64,000 nucleotides of DNA, taken from assembly GCF_032391395.1 (NCBI RefSeq), contig NZ_CP135916.1, positions 2,108,001 through 2,172,000 of the forward strand, read 5' to 3'. The stretch is from Sphingomonas sp. Y38-1Y. Its GTDB lineage: Bacteria; Pseudomonadota; Alphaproteobacteria; Sphingomonadales; Sphingomonadaceae. Under the pieces are notes generated by a model. The model worked only from the letters and a program-made list of their open reading frames with translations, had not been told where the DNA came from and made no database searches. The position numbers and the translations under genes were made by a program. Positions 28,844 to 38,492 of the stretch are shown here, piece by piece. Within the stretch, counting starts at the first letter, position 1. Every line of letters begins with the position of its first letter.

Positions 28844-30018
28844 TCGGCTTCCTCCTCGGTACGCGTCATCTTGAGCTTGCCGCCCTTGACGGCGAAGCCC
28901 AAGCGCCCTTCGACCAGCGCCACCGCATCGCGGCCGAACTGTTCGAAGCGCCATCCCTCGAGCACCGCCAGTCCCTCACGCTGTCCGGCGGCGAGCGCCT
29001 CCAGATCGTCGGATCGGGCGAGCAGGCGCGAGGCGACGTTGATCTCCTTGGCGCGGATCTTGAGGAGCAGCTTGAGCAGGTCGGCGACCAGCGCGCCGTC
29101 CTTGCCGACGCCGGGCTTGCGATCGTCGCGTGCGGGCAGCTCGTCGCCGCGCATCGGCGTCGCGCCCTCCAGCGCGGCCATCAGTCGCCCGCCGATATCG
29201 TTGCCGCCCCATGTTGCCGACAGCCCGCGCACGCGCGTCAGGTCGCCCTGCTTCCTGGGCGGATTGGCGGCGAGGTCGGCGATCGTCTCGTCCTTGACGA
29301 TGCGGCCACGCGGCAGGTCCTTGCCCTGCGCCTCGAGCTCGCGCCAGCGGGCGAGTGCCTTCAGCCGACCCAGCACTTCGGGCTTGCGGCTGTTGATGCG
29401 GACGCGCTGCCACGCCTCATCCGGATCGTTGAAATAGTTGGCGGGGTTGGCGAGCCGCTCCATCTCCTCGTCCAGCCACAGCCCGCGGCCGGTGCGACGC
29501 AGCTTGTCGAGCATCCGCGGGAAGATCTTCGACAGGTGCGTCACGTCGGCGATCGCATAGTCGATCTGCCGCGCATCGAGTGGCCGGCGCGACCAGTCGG
29601 TGAAGCGTGCGCCCTTGTCGACGACGATGCCGAGATAGCTGTCGACCAGGTTCGAATAGCCGATCTGTTCGCCCTGGCCGAGTGCCATCGCCGCCACCTG
29701 CGTGTCGAACAGCGGGTGCGGGGTCTTGCCGGTCAGGTTGTAGATGATCTCGATATCCTGGCCGCCGGCATGGAAGACCTTGAGCACGTCCTCGTTCTCG
29801 GTGAGGAGGTCGAGCAGGGGCTTCAGGTCGATGCCCGGCTGCATCGGATCGATCGCCGCCGCCTCGTTCTCGTCGGCGATCTGGATCAGGCAGAGCTCGG
29901 GCCAGTAGCTGTTCTCGCGCATGAACTCGGTGTCCACCGCGACGAAGGGCGAGTTGGAAAGGCGCGCGCAGAGATTGGCGAGGGCGGCATTGTCCTCGAT
30001 CAGGCCATGTATGTGCAT
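28840..30018 (-). CDS. rnd: Ribonuclease D
   Basis: 3'-5' exoribonuclease that trims tRNA and other structured RNA. The DEDDy exonuclease domain shows VAVDTEFMREN (metal-binding Asp-x-Glu), KVFHAGGQDIEII, and DYAIADVTHL (Tyr-x3-Asp variant). One HRDC-type helical domain follows, around residues 200-290. The ATG at 30018 is preceded by a run of Gs (GGGGGG) and gives 392 residues, close to E. coli. It is divergent from aspS across 99 bases and coupled to the I78 inhibitor gene downstream. Confidence 0.95.
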   Translation of the reverse strand: MHIHGLIEDNAALANLCARLSNSPFVAVDTEFMRENSYWPELCLIQIADENEAAAIDPMQPGIDLKPLLDLLTENEDVLKVFHAGGQDIEIIYNLTGKTPHPLFDTQVAAMALGQGEQIGYSNLVDSYLGIVVDKGARFTDWSRRPLDARQIDYAIADVTHLSKIFPRMLDKLRRTGRGLWLDEEMERLANPANYFNDPDEAWQRVRINSRKPEVLGRLKALARWRELEAQGKDLPRGRIVKDETIADLAANPPRKQGDLTRVRGLSATWGGNDIGGRLMAALEGATPMRGDELPARDDRKPGVGKDGALVADLLKLLLKIRAKEINVASRLLARSDDLEALAAGQREGLAVLEGWRFEQFGRDAVALVEGRLGFAVKGGKLKMTRTEEEAE

Positions 30019-30117
30019 CGGCCCCCCATAGAACCAGTCGCGCGGGTTGACAAAGAGGGGAAGGAGCCGGATGCGCCGCCCCATTCCGTTTCGCGCTGAA
30101 TTGAAAGAGCAACGACC

Positions 30118-31920
30118 ATGCACGCCTATCGCACGCACCATTGCGGCGCCCTTCGCGACACCGATGTCGGCGCGACCGTCCGCCTATCGGGCTGGGTGCA
30201 CAAGAAGCGCGATCATGGCGACCTGGTCTTCATCGACCTGCGCGATCATTACGGCATTACCCAGATCGTGACCGAGGTCGACGGTCCCGTCTTCAACGTC
30301 ATCGAATCGCTGCGCAGCGAATCGGTGGTGACGATCACCGGCAAGGTCGTCGCCCGCGCGGCCGAGGCGGTGAACCCCAACCTGCCGACCGGCGCGGTCG
30401 AGATTCGCGCGACTGAGGCGGTGGTTCAGTCGATGGCGCACGAGCTGCCGATGCCGGTCGCGGGCGACAACGAATATCCAGAGGACATTCGCCTGCGCTA
30501 CCGCTTCGTCGACCTGCGCCGCGAGAAGGTGCACGCCAACATCATGCTGCGCGCCAGCGTGATCGCGTCGCTGCGCCGCCGGATGATCGACCAGGGCTTC
30601 ACCGAGTTCCAGACGCCGATCCTGACCGCGTCGTCGCCAGAGGGTGCGCGCGACTACCTCGTCCCCAGCCGCGTCCATCCGGGCAAGTTCTATGCGCTGC
30701 CGCAGGCGCCGCAGATGTTCAAGCAGCTGCTGATGGTCGCCGGCTTCGACCGCTATTTCCAGATCGCGCCCTGCTTCCGCGACGAGGATGCGCGCGCCGA
30801 CCGGTCGCCCGGCGAATTCTATCAGCTCGATTTCGAGATGAGCTTCGTCACGCAGGAGGACGTGTTCGCCGCGATCGAGCCCGTGCTGCACGGCTTGTTC
30901 GAGGAGTTCGCCGACTGGCAGGGCAAGGGGCGCCAGGTCTCGGCACTGCCGTTCCGCCGCATTCCGTATCGCGAGTCGATGCTGAAGTACGGCAACGACA
31001 AGCCCGACCTGCGCAACCCGATCGAGATCGTCGACGTGACCGATCACTTCCACGGCTCGGGCTTCGGCATCTTCGCCAGCCTGGTCGAGGGGGGCAGCGT
31101 CATCCGTGCGATCCCGGCGCCGGGCGCCGGTGCGGGGAGCCGCAAGTTCTTCGACGACATGAACAACTGGGCGCGGGGCGAGGGCTATTCGGGCCTCGGC
31201 TACATCAACATCAAGGATGGCGTCCCCGGCGGCCCGATCGCCAAGAACCATGGCGAGGAAGCGACGGCGAAGCTGATCGCCGCGCTTGGCCTGGGTGCCA
31301 ATGACGGCGTGTTCTTCGCCGCGGGCAAGGAAGGGCAGGCGGCCAAGCTCGCCGGGCTCGCCCGCACGCGCGTCGCCGAGCAGCTGAACCTGATCGACCA
31401 GAACCGCTTCGAGTTCTGCTGGATCGTCGACTTCCCGATGTTCGAATATGACGAGGACGCCAAGAAGGTCGACTTCAGCCACAACCCCTTCTCAATGCCC
31501 CAGGGCGAGTTGGAGTCGCTCACGACCAAGGACCCGCTCGACATCCTCGCCTATCAGTACGACATCGTCTGCAACGGCGTAGAGCTGTCGTCGGGCGCGA
31601 TCCGGAACCACAAGCCGGAGATCATGTACAAGGCGTTCGAGATCGCCGGCTATTCGCAGGAAGAAGTCGACGCGAACTTCTCGGGCATGATCAACGCGTT
31701 CAAGTGCGGCGCGCCGCCGCACGGCGGCTCGGCGCCGGGCGTCGACCGCATCGTCATGCTGCTGGCCGACGAGCCCAACATCCGAGAGGTCATCACCTTC
31801 CCGATGACGCAGAAGGCCGAGGATCTGATGATGAACGCGCCGTCGGCGGTCACGGCCAAGCAGCTTCGCGAGCTGGGCATCCGCATCGTCGAGGCACCGG
31901 CGAACAAGCCCGCGGGCTGA
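30118..31920 (+). CDS. aspS: Aspartate--tRNA ligase
   Basis: Class II synthetase that charges tRNA-Asp. The N-terminal OB-fold anticodon domain (1-110) includes [20 protein letters not shown]. The catalytic core has motif 2 ([19 protein letters not shown]), the bacterial GAD insertion (about 300-420, including [16 protein letters not shown]) and motif 3 ([20 protein letters not shown]). Length 600 residues is the bacterial norm. Whether it is discriminating or also charges tRNA-Asn cannot be told from this window. Confidence 0.98.
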   Translation: MHAYRTHHCGALRDTDVGATVRLSGWVHKKRDHGDLVFIDLRDHYGITQIVTEVDGPVFNVIESLRSESVVTITGKVVARAAEAVNPNLPTGAVEIRATEAVVQSMAHELPMPVAGDNEYPEDIRLRYRFVDLRREKVHANIMLRASVIASLRRRMIDQGFTEFQTPILTASSPEGARDYLVPSRVHPGKFYALPQAPQMFKQLLMVAGFDRYFQIAPCFRDEDARADRSPGEFYQLDFEMSFVTQEDVFAAIEPVLHGLFEEFADWQGKGRQVSALPFRRIPYRESMLKYGNDKPDLRNPIEIVDVTDHFHGSGFGIFASLVEGGSVIRAIPAPGAGAGSRKFFDDMNNWARGEGYSGLGYINIKDGVPGGPIAKNHGEEATAKLIAALGLGANDGVFFAAGKEGQAAKLAGLARTRVAEQLNLIDQNRFEFCWIVDFPMFEYDEDAKKVDFSHNPFSMPQGELESLTTKDPLDILAYQYDIVCNGVELSSGAIRNHKPEIMYKAFEIAGYSQEEVDANFSGMINAFKCGAPPHGGSAPGVDRIVMLLADEPNIREVITFPMTQKAEDLMMNAPSAVTAKQLRELGIRIVEAPANKPAG

Positions 31921-31986
31921 TCCGCGCAACCTCGATCAACATCGGTCAGCATCTCGCTAACCTACAGCAAAGACGTCGTTTTCTCC

Positions 31987-32012
31987 GGAACATGACCTGC
32001 GAGCGCCCGTTT
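31987..32012 (+). promoter_or_regulatory. EcfG-type general stress promoter
   Basis: GGAAC (31987-31991), exactly 16 bases, then CGTTT (32008-32012). This matches the GGAAC-N16/17-CGTT consensus of the alphaproteobacterial general stress sigma factor EcfG. It points at the manganese catalase gene, 88 bases downstream, a typical stress-regulon product. The -10 element falls in the loop of a hairpin (31997-32023). Confidence 0.75.
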
Positions 32013-32065
32013 GGGCCTCGCAGCACATGATCCTGGCCGATGACTGCGAAGCGCCCGCTTCGCAG
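31997..32065. repeat. Two similar hairpins in tandem before the Mn catalase
   Basis: Hairpin one has CTGCGAG (31997) pairing CTCGCAG (32017) with inner GCCC/GGGC. Hairpin two has CTGCGAAGC (32044) pairing GCTTCGCAG (32057) around GCCC. Both contain CTGCGA(A)GCGCCC and are followed by CAC, so they look like diverged copies of one unit. The first may end aspS transcription; the second would lie in the catalase 5' UTR. There is no T-tract after either. Confidence 0.6.
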
Positions 32066-32099
32066 CACGGCCGCTCTCGTCCCGAGCCCGGAGGAAGCG

Positions 32100-32990
32100 A
32101 TGTACTATACCGACAAGCTGTTGCAGTATCCCGTCCGCGTCGAGAAGCCGGACCCGCTGTTCGCCAAGGCGTTGCAGCAGGCGATCGGCGGGATCGAGGG
32201 TGAGATCCGCGTCTGCCTGCAATATTTCTTCCAGGCCTGGGGCAGCCGCGGCCCCGCCAAGTATCGCGACCTCCTGCTCAACACCGCCACTGAGGAAATC
32301 GCACATATCGAGATGCTGGCGACGGCGGTGGCGCTTAATCTCGAGACGGCGCCGCTGTCGATGAAGGAGGACGTCGCCAAGGACGCGGCGGGCGGGTCGG
32401 TGCTCAACGGCATCGACATGCGTCACGTCCTGTCGACCGGATTGGCGGCGCTGCCGACCGATGCCAACGGCGTGCCGTTCGACACCAGCCACGTCTATGC
32501 CAGCGGCAACATCGCCGCCGACATGCTCGCCAACGTCACCGCCGAGGCGACGGGGCGGATGCTTGCGACCAAGCTCTACAACATGACCGAGGATCCGGGG
32601 ATGAAGGACATGCTGTCCTACCTCATCGCCCGCGACACCTATCACCAGCAGCAGTTCCTGGCGGTGATCGAGGAGTTGGGCGGGCTGGACGCCAACCTGC
32701 CGATCCCCAACAGCTTCCCGCAGGCGAGCGAGGCGGCCGAGTTCAGCTACGTCCAGCTCGGCTTCAACCGCGATGGGTCGCCGCCGCCGGCAGGGCGCTG
32801 GTCGCAGGGGCCGTCGCTCGACGGCAATGCCGAATACTCTCAGCGGGCGATGGAGCCGCTGGGCGGCGAACCGATGCTCGCGCCGCCGCGGCCCGGTGGC
32901 GGCGCGCAGACGCAGCAGATGTCGGATCAAAAAGAGGACGGCATGCTCGGCAAGGCCGCTCATGCCGTCCAGGACGCGCTCAAGAGCTGA
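32100..32990 (+). CDS. Manganese catalase
   Basis: Heme-free dimanganese catalase that decomposes hydrogen peroxide. The ferritin-like four-helix bundle carries ligand motifs QAIGGIEGEIRVCLQYFFQ, NTATEEIAHIEML, and RDTYHQQQFLAVIEELGG. A Pro/Gly-rich segment follows at about 230-275 and a short tail typical of small periplasmic-type Mn catalases. The start at 32100 follows GGAGGAAGCG; 296 residues. An EcfG-type promoter upstream indicates control by the general stress response. It may draw on the same manganese pool managed by MntP 4 kb away. Confidence 0.93.
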   Translation: MYYTDKLLQYPVRVEKPDPLFAKALQQAIGGIEGEIRVCLQYFFQAWGSRGPAKYRDLLLNTATEEIAHIEMLATAVALNLETAPLSMKEDVAKDAAGGSVLNGIDMRHVLSTGLAALPTDANGVPFDTSHVYASGNIAADMLANVTAEATGRMLATKLYNMTEDPGMKDMLSYLIARDTYHQQQFLAVIEELGGLDANLPIPNSFPQASEAAEFSYVQLGFNRDGSPPPAGRWSQGPSLDGNAEYSQRAMEPLGGEPMLAPPRPGGGAQTQQMSDQKEDGMLGKAAHAVQDALKS

Positions 32991-33008
32991 GCGCGCGAGG
33001 GAAGTGGT

Positions 33009-33039
33009 CTCGCCGGCGCCCTTATCGGGCGCCGGCGAG
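33009..33039. terminator. Bidirectional hairpin between convergent genes
   Basis: A perfect 13-base stem (33009-33021 with 33027-33039) with a 5-base loop TTATC, lying 19 bases after the Mn catalase stop and 11 bases after the carbonic anhydrase stop. It has no U-tract, so termination would rely on stem strength. Its position between convergent genes supports a shared terminator. Confidence 0.75.
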
Positions 33040-33049
33040 TAGTCGGGGA

Positions 33050-33709
33050 TTAGAGAACGGCGGTCTCGACCGCGCGCGGCTGCGGGAAGTGGAACTTGTC
33101 GTCCTCACCCAGCACGTGGAGCTCGCCGTCCATGATCGAGAAATAGGCGCCGTGAAGCTTGATCTCGCCCGCCGCCTTGGCCTTCTGGATGAAGGGGAAG
33201 GTGTCGAGGTTGGCGAGCGAGACGCGAACCGCCTCATACTCCATCTCGCGGCCCGCTTCGGCGCTGTCGCCGTGGCTGGCCTTGATCTTCTCACGCGCGC
33301 CGTCGAGGATGCTGACCCAGTCGCGGACGAATCCGCCCTCGCCGGGCTCGGCATCCTTGAACACGTTCGACAGCGCCGCGGCGCAGCCGCCGCAGGCGCC
33401 GTGGCCCATGACGACGATCTCTTCGACCTTGAGCTTGGTCACCGCGAATTCGAGCGCGGCCGACACGCCGTGGCGGCCGCCGGTATCCTCGAACGGGGGG
33501 ACGAGCGCGGCGACGTTGCGCACGACGAAGATCTCGCCCGGAATGGTGTCGAAGATCTGCGACGGCTCGACGCGGCTGTCGGAGCAGGCGACGATCATCA
33601 CCTTGGGCTCCTGCTTCTCGCGCAGCTCCAGCCAGCGGTCATGCTGGCGACGAAGGTCCGAGGTCCGGAACCGGTGATAGCCGTCAATCAGCTCGTTGAA
33701 GTGGGTCAT
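33050..33709 (-). CDS. can: Beta-class carbonic anhydrase
   Basis: Zinc enzyme interconverting CO2 and bicarbonate in the cytoplasm. The zinc ligands and catalytic dyad are visible: Cys42-x-Asp44-x-Arg46 in IVACSDSRVEP, then His103 and Cys106 in MGHGACGG. Length 219 residues is typical. The ATG at 33709 follows GGGAGG by 4 bases; the open frame extends far upstream across the lipA promoter and into lipA on the other strand, which is not coding. It is divergent from lipA. Confidence 0.96.
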   Translation of the reverse strand: MTHFNELIDGYHRFRTSDLRRQHDRWLELREKQEPKVMIVACSDSRVEPSQIFDTIPGEIFVVRNVAALVPPFEDTGGRHGVSAALEFAVTKLKVEEIVVMGHGACGGCAAALSNVFKDAEPGEGGFVRDWVSILDGAREKIKASHGDSAEAGREMEYEAVRVSLANLDTFPFIQKAKAAGEIKLHGAYFSIMDGELHVLGEDDKFHFPQPRAVETAVL

Positions 33710-33841
33710 TTGGCCTCCCGACAAGGGTTGATTGCTGTGACGTGCAGCTAGGCAAGGGTGTTTTGCCAAGCAACGAACGCTTTGTGTCAAATGATGTCCC
33801 GGCCGATTGTCTCCACGGTCCGCTGCCTCTATCTGGACCGC

Positions 33842-34768
33842 ATGACCGACAGCCCCGTTCTTGCTCCCCGCGCGCCGCGTGCGCGCAAGCCCGACTGGAT
33901 TCGCGTCAAGGCGCCGACCTCCGCCGGGTTCGCCGCCACGCGCGAGCTGATGCGATCGAAAAGCCTGACGACGGTGTGCGAAGAGGCGGCGTGCCCGAAC
34001 ATCGGCGAATGCTGGTCGAAGAAGCACGCGACGGTGATGATCCTGGGCGACACATGCACGCGCGCCTGCGCGTTCTGCAACGTGAAGACGGGGATGCCGC
34101 GCGCGGTCGACCGGATGGAGCCGCAGAACGTCGCCGACGCCGCGGCGCAGATGGGGCTGAACCACATCGTCATCACCTCGGTCGATCGCGACGACCTGCC
34201 CGACGGCGGGGCGAGCCAGTTCGTCAAGGTGATCGAGGCGATCCGCGCGTCGAACCCGACCACGACGATCGAGATCCTGACCCCCGACTTCCGCAACAAG
34301 GCGGAGGCCGCGGTCGAGGCGATCGTCGCGGCGCGCCCGGACGTGTACAATCACAACCTGGAGACGGTGCCGAGGCTCTATCCGACCATCCGGCCGGGCG
34401 CGCGCTACTACGCGTCGCTGCGCCTCCTGGAGAGCGTCAAGAAGCACGACCCGTCGATCTTCACCAAGTCGGGGATCATGCTGGGGCTGGGCGAGCAGCG
34501 GCTGGAGGTTCATCAGGTGATGGACGACATGCGCTCCGCCGACGTCGATTTCCTGACGATGGGCCAGTATCTTCAGCCGACGCCGCGCCATGCCAAGGTC
34601 GAGGATTTCGTGACGCCGCAGGCGTTCGATGCCTATGCCGCGATCGCGCGGGCCAAGGGCTTCCTTCTCGTCGCATCCTCGCCGCTCACGCGGTCGAGCT
34701 ATCATGCGGGCGACGATTTCGAGCGGCTGCGCACCAATCGCGAGGCGAAGCTCGCCCGCACCCGCTGA
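33842..34768 (+). CDS. lipA: Lipoyl synthase
   Basis: Radical-SAM enzyme inserting two sulfur atoms into octanoylated E2/H proteins. The auxiliary cluster motif [12 protein letters not shown] and the radical-SAM motif CTRACAFCN are both intact, and the C-terminal [10 protein letters not shown] supplies the Ser ligand. The start at 33842 gives 308 residues with the usual short leader before [11 protein letters not shown]; upstream in-frame ATGs at 33758 and 33791 are less likely. The stop overlaps the next ATG (TGATG). Confidence 0.97.
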   Translation: MTDSPVLAPRAPRARKPDWIRVKAPTSAGFAATRELMRSKSLTTVCEEAACPNIGECWSKKHATVMILGDTCTRACAFCNVKTGMPRAVDRMEPQNVADAAAQMGLNHIVITSVDRDDLPDGGASQFVKVIEAIRASNPTTTIEILTPDFRNKAEAAVEAIVAARPDVYNHNLETVPRLYPTIRPGARYYASLRLLESVKKHDPSIFTKSGIMLGLGEQRLEVHQVMDDMRSADVDFLTMGQYLQPTPRHAKVEDFVTPQAFDAYAAIARAKGFLLVASSPLTRSSYHAGDDFERLRTNREAKLARTR

Positions 34769-35259
34769 TGCCCAAGCACAACGAGACGCGGGCACTGCCG
34801 TACAGCCCGGAGCAGATGTACGACATGGTGGCCGATGTCGGCCGCTATGCCGAGTTCCTGCCCTGGGTCAGCGCGATCCGCGTGCGATCGAACAGCGAGA
34901 CGGAAATGGTCGCCGACATGATCGTCGGCTTCAAGGGCCTGCGCGAAAGCTTTACCTCGCGCGTGAAGAAGGAGCGGCCGGAGCATATCCGCGTCGATTA
35001 CCTCGACGGGCCGCTCAAATACCTCAACAACGACTGGACCTTTCGCCCCGACGGAAAGGGCGGCACGCTGGTCGACTTCGCCGTCGACTTCCAGTTCAAG
35101 AGCCGGGTGTTCGAGATGCTGGCGGGCCAGGTGTTCGACCGCGCGCTGCGCAAGATGATCGGCGCGTTCGAGGAGCGCGCCGCGACGCTCTACGGCAGTT
35201 CGACCTCGGGCTCCGCGGCGTCCGGCAGCAGCAGTTCGAGCGCGCACGACGCCGCCTGA
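34768..35259 (+). CDS. COQ10/RatA-like START-domain protein
   Basis: Small SRPBCC/polyketide-cyclase-like protein; relatives are the ubiquinone-binding COQ10 of mitochondria and RatA of E. coli. Typical blocks are ALPYSPEQMYDMVADVGRYA, EFLPWVSAIRV and DGPLKYLNNDWTFRP. Residues 1-145 cover the whole domain. A Ser/Gly/Ala-rich tail of about 18 residues follows, whose DNA overlaps the end of the convergent cinA gene by 70 bases. Coupling to lipA (overlapping stop/start) is common in alphaproteobacteria. A role in respiratory quinone use is inferred. Confidence 0.88.
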   Translation: MPKHNETRALPYSPEQMYDMVADVGRYAEFLPWVSAIRVRSNSETEMVADMIVGFKGLRESFTSRVKKERPEHIRVDYLDGPLKYLNNDWTFRPDGKGGTLVDFAVDFQFKSRVFEMLAGQVFDRALRKMIGAFEERAATLYGSSTSGSAASGSSSSSAHDAA

Positions 35260-35729
35260 AGGCGGATCCCCGCGCGGCCATTGTCCTCGAACAACCTGGA
35301 ATCGGCGTGGACGTCCTGCGGATCGGCACCGCGGACCGCGCGAGCGAACACGACCGTACCGACCGGTTTCTTCGGCGAACCGCCGCCCGGCCCGGCGATA
35401 CCGGTGATCGCCACCGCGACGTCGGCGCCCGAATGGTCGAGCGCGCCCTGCGCCATCCGCCACGCGACCGCGATCGAAACCGCACCGAACGTTTCGAGGA
35501 CATCCAGGCTGACGCCCAGCGTCTTCATCTTCGCTTCGTTCGAATAGGTGACGAAGCCCGCGTCGAGCACCTCCGACGAGCCGGGGATCTCGGTCAGCGC
35601 GGCGGCGACGAGGCCGCCGGTGCAGCTTTCGGCCAGCGCGACGCGGCGACCGCGTTTGTGGTTCGCCTCGACCACGCGCCGGGCGAGCGCGACGAGATCG
35701 GGGGGCAGCATCGTGTCCATGCGCGTCAC
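35190..35729 (-). CDS. cinA: CinA-family nicotinamide-nucleotide amidohydrolase
   Basis: Stand-alone C-terminal CinA domain (PncC type), which deamidates nicotinamide mononucleotide in NAD recycling. Motifs include LAESCTGGLVAAALTEIPG (catalytic Ser and Lys region), AGFVTYSNEAKMKTLGV and ITGIAGPGGGSPKKPVGTV. The GTG at 35729 overlaps the stop of the upstream gene (GTGA); an ATG at 35720 is the alternative. 179 residues, a normal size. Its last 70 bases are antisense to the tail of the COQ10-like gene. Confidence 0.93.
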   Translation of the reverse strand: MTRMDTMLPPDLVALARRVVEANHKRGRRVALAESCTGGLVAAALTEIPGSSEVLDAGFVTYSNEAKMKTLGVSLDVLETFGAVSIAVAWRMAQGALDHSGADVAVAITGIAGPGGGSPKKPVGTVVFARAVRGADPQDVHADSRLFEDNGRAGIRLQAASCALELLLPDAAEPEVELP

Positions 35730-36259
35730 CGATTGGGCGCTTCGCAGATCGTCAGCGGCGAGCGGCGTCCGGACTGGCGGTCGCGATCGTTGGCGATCTG
35801 GAGAAAGGCAACGGCGATGCCCGCGACATTCTGTGGCGGCAGCGGCGCGACGAGCGAGAGGATGCGATCAAGCTGCGGGCAGTCGGCGGCCTTGATCTCC
35901 GACGCGACGAGCGGTGCGACCAGCGACGACACCGCCGGCGCGGCGAAAGCCGAGTCGAGCAGCGGGGCGACATCCGGACCGGCAACCTTGGCGATTGCGA
36001 CGCGCGCGGCCGGCCATGCATCGGCGCTCGCCGCGGCATAGCGCCGGCCAAGGTCGCCCGAACGGCGCAGATAGGCGCTGGCGGGCAGCACGGGCGCGCA
36101 GATGCGGCCCGCCTGCGAAAGCAGATCGGGGGCGAGGTAGAGCAGCACCGCCTCGCCCTCGCGCTCGGTCAGGCACTGGCTGCGCGCCTGCGCCATGGCG
36201 GGGGCGGGCAAGGCGAGCGCGGCGAGCCACAGCGCGCCGCGCGAAATCGTGTCGATCAT
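35726..36259 (-). CDS. Hypothetical secreted protein
   Basis: A 177-residue protein with a signal peptide (hydrophobic core ALWLAALALPAPAMA, cleavage near residue 24). Three cysteines (in SQCLTE, RICAPV and ADCPQL) plus one near the C-terminus (TICEAPNR) may form two disulfides. No family is recognised. Its ATG overlaps the ispDF stop (ATGA) and its stop overlaps the cinA start, so it is part of an ispDF-hypothetical-cinA transcript. Confidence 0.8.
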   Translation of the reverse strand: MIDTISRGALWLAALALPAPAMAQARSQCLTEREGEAVLLYLAPDLLSQAGRICAPVLPASAYLRRSGDLGRRYAAASADAWPAARVAIAKVAGPDVAPLLDSAFAAPAVSSLVAPLVASEIKAADCPQLDRILSLVAPLPPQNVAGIAVAFLQIANDRDRQSGRRSPLTICEAPNR

Positions 36260-37401
36260 GGTTCCTGTCCCGGTACGCGGACCGTCGCGCTCGCCTGAGC
36301 AGCGATCCCTTCGCCGCGGCCGGTGAAGCCCAGCCGCTCGGTCGTCGTTGCCTTGACGCTAACGTGGGCGACCGGAAGCTGCAAGATCGCCGCGATCCGC
36401 TCGCGCATCGCGGCGCGGTGCGGGCCGATCTTCGGCGCCTCGCACATCAGCGTCAGGTCGATGAAGTCGATGATCCCGCCCGCCTTGGCGACGAGGGTTG
36501 CGGCGTGGGCGAGGAACTGGTCCGAGCGAGCGCCCTTCCACTGCGGATCGCTGGGCGGAAAATGCTGGCCGATATCGCCCGCCGCGATCGTGCCGAGCAG
36601 CGCGTCTGTGATCGCATGGAGCGCGACGTCGGCATCGCTATGCCCCGACAGCCCCTTGTCGTGCGGGATCAGGACGCCGCCGAGCCACAGCTCCTCGCCG
36701 GCCTCCAGCCGGTGGACGTCGAAGCCCGTTGCGGTGCGGCTGACCAGTCGCGATGCGAGCCGCGCTTCGGCAGCGGCGAAGTCGGCGGGGTAGGTGATCT
36801 TGTCGAGCATCGGGCTTCCTTCGACCAGCGCGACGGTGTGGCCGGCGGCGCGCAGCATCTGCGCATCGTCGGTGGCCTCGGCATCGGCGGGCCAGGCGTC
36901 GTGCGCGGCGACGAGGTCGGCGAGGCGAAAGGCCTGCGGCGTCTGGATGCGCACCATGCCGTCGCGCGGCACCGTATCGCCCAGCACCTCGATCCCGCGC
37001 GCAAGCGTGTCGGCGACGGCGAGGGCGGGGGTGGCACCCGCATCTTCGTCCAGCGCGGTCAGCAGCGCGTCGATCACCGACACCGGGACGAACGGCCGGG
37101 CGGCATCGTGGACGAGCACGCGGTCATGGCCCGCCAGCGCCGCGATCCCCGCGCGCACGGACTCGCGCCGCGTGGCGCCGCCGATCACGAACGGGACCTC
37201 GCCCAGCGCCTCGACCAGCATCGTTTCCTGTCCCGCGCCGATCGCGACGAGCACGGTGTCGATGCCGGGGTGCGTCGAGAGCGCGGCATGGCTCCAGGCG
37301 ATGAGCGGTCGCCCGCCGAGATCGCGGAACTGCTTGGGGCCGCCGGCGCGCGTGCCTTGCCCGGCGGCGACGATCAGGGCGGCGGTCTTGGGGCAATCCA
37401 T
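36256..37401 (-). CDS. ispDF: Bifunctional IspD/IspF of the MEP isoprenoid pathway
   Basis: Fusion of two non-consecutive MEP-pathway enzymes. Residues 1-~222 are the cytidylyltransferase IspD ([31 protein letters not shown]). Residues ~225-381 are IspF, which forms the cyclic diphosphate ([14 protein letters not shown] with Asp and His metal ligands, [20 protein letters not shown]). The fusion is typical of alphaproteobacteria. The ATG at 37401 is used; a GTG directly before it at 37404 is possible. It is divergent from dusB across 92 bases. Confidence 0.97.
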   Translation of the reverse strand: MDCPKTAALIVAAGQGTRAGGPKQFRDLGGRPLIAWSHAALSTHPGIDTVLVAIGAGQETMLVEALGEVPFVIGGATRRESVRAGIAALAGHDRVLVHDAARPFVPVSVIDALLTALDEDAGATPALAVADTLARGIEVLGDTVPRDGMVRIQTPQAFRLADLVAAHDAWPADAEATDDAQMLRAAGHTVALVEGSPMLDKITYPADFAAAEARLASRLVSRTATGFDVHRLEAGEELWLGGVLIPHDKGLSGHSDADVALHAITDALLGTIAAGDIGQHFPPSDPQWKGARSDQFLAHAATLVAKAGGIIDFIDLTLMCEAPKIGPHRAAMRERIAAILQLPVAHVSVKATTTERLGFTGRGEGIAAQASATVRVPGQEP

Positions 37402-37493
37402 CACCGCGCGCCTACGCGAATCGTAGCGGAGCCGCCAGCCTTGCGAGTCACCGGCCCTTCGGTTATGCGCTGCCCGTTTTTCAGGCAGTATCG

Positions 37494-38492
37494 ATGACCC
37501 AGCTCGCTCCCATCCAGATCGGTCCGGTGCGGATCGACAGTCCCGTGATCCTCGCGCCGATGACGGGTGTCACCGACCTGCCGTTCCGCAAGATCGTGCG
37601 CCGCTTCGGCTCGGGCCTGAACGTCACGGAGATGATCGCCAGCCAGGCGATGATCCGCGAGACGCGCCAGTCGCTGCAGAAGGCGGCGTGGGATCCGGTC
37701 GAGGAGCCGGTGTCGATGCAGCTCGCCGGCTGCTCGCCGTTCGAGATGGCGGAGGCGGCCAGGCTCAACGAGGATCGCGGCGCCGCGATCATCGACATCA
37801 ACATGGGCTGCCCGGTCAAGAAGGTCGTCAACGGCGATGCGGGCTCCGCGCTGATGCGCGACCTGCCGCTCGCGGCCAGCCTGATCGACGCGGTGGTCAA
37901 GGCGGTAAAGGTGCCGGTCACCGTCAAGATGCGGATGGGCTGGGATCATTCGAGCCTGAACGCGCCTGAACTCGCGCGCATCGCGCAGGATCTCGGCGCA
38001 CAGCTCATCACCGTCCACGGCCGCACCCGCAACCAGATGTACAAGGGGAACGCCGACTGGGCGTTCGTCCGCACCGTCAAGGATGCGGTGACGCTGCCCG
38101 TGATCGTCAACGGCGACATCTGCTCGATCGAGGATGCCGACACCGCGCTGGCGCAGTCGGGTGCGGACGGCGTGATGATCGGGCGCGGAGCGTACGGCAA
38201 GCCGTGGCTGCTGGGCCAGGTGATGGCGCATTTCGCCGGTGGGCGCGAGGTCGCCGACCCGTCGATCGAGGCGCAGTACGAACTGATCGCCGAGCATTAC
38301 GATATGATGCTGTCGCACTACGGCACCGAGACCGGTGTCAACATGGCGCGCAAGCATATCGGCTGGTACACGCGCGGCCTTCATGGCTCGGCCGAGTTCC
38401 GCAACAAGGTCAACCAGATCGGCGATCCCAAGGTCGTCCAGGCGATGCTCGCCGACTTCTACGCGCCGTGGCGCTCGCGCGCGGCGGCTTGA
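37494..38492 (+). CDS. dusB: tRNA-dihydrouridine synthase (NifR3/DusB)
   Basis: FMN-dependent reduction of uridine to dihydrouridine in tRNA. The family motif [16 protein letters not shown] begins the barrel, with catalytic Cys in [19 protein letters not shown] and FMN-phosphate binding around [10 protein letters not shown] and [15 protein letters not shown]. Length 332 residues is standard. It is the first gene of the classical nifR3-ntrB-ntrC operon. Its TGA overlaps the presumed TTG start of ntrB. Confidence 0.96.
   Translation: MTQLAPIQIGPVRIDSPVILAPMTGVTDLPFRKIVRRFGSGLNVTEMIASQAMIRETRQSLQKAAWDPVEEPVSMQLAGCSPFEMAEAARLNEDRGAAIIDINMGCPVKKVVNGDAGSALMRDLPLAASLIDAVVKAVKVPVTVKMRMGWDHSSLNAPELARIAQDLGAQLITVHGRTRNQMYKGNADWAFVRTVKDAVTLPVIVNGDICSIEDADTALAQSGADGVMIGRGAYGKPWLLGQVMAHFAGGREVADPSIEAQYELIAEHYDMMLSHYGTETGVNMARKHIGWYTRGLHGSAEFRNKVNQIGDPKVVQAMLADFYAPWRSRAAA

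Noticed and set aside
33710..34795. N-terminal extension of the carbonic anhydrase frame by 362 codons
   Set aside because: It runs across lipA on the other strand; the ATG at 33709 with GGGAGG upstream gives a normal-length enzyme with the zinc ligands at canonical positions.
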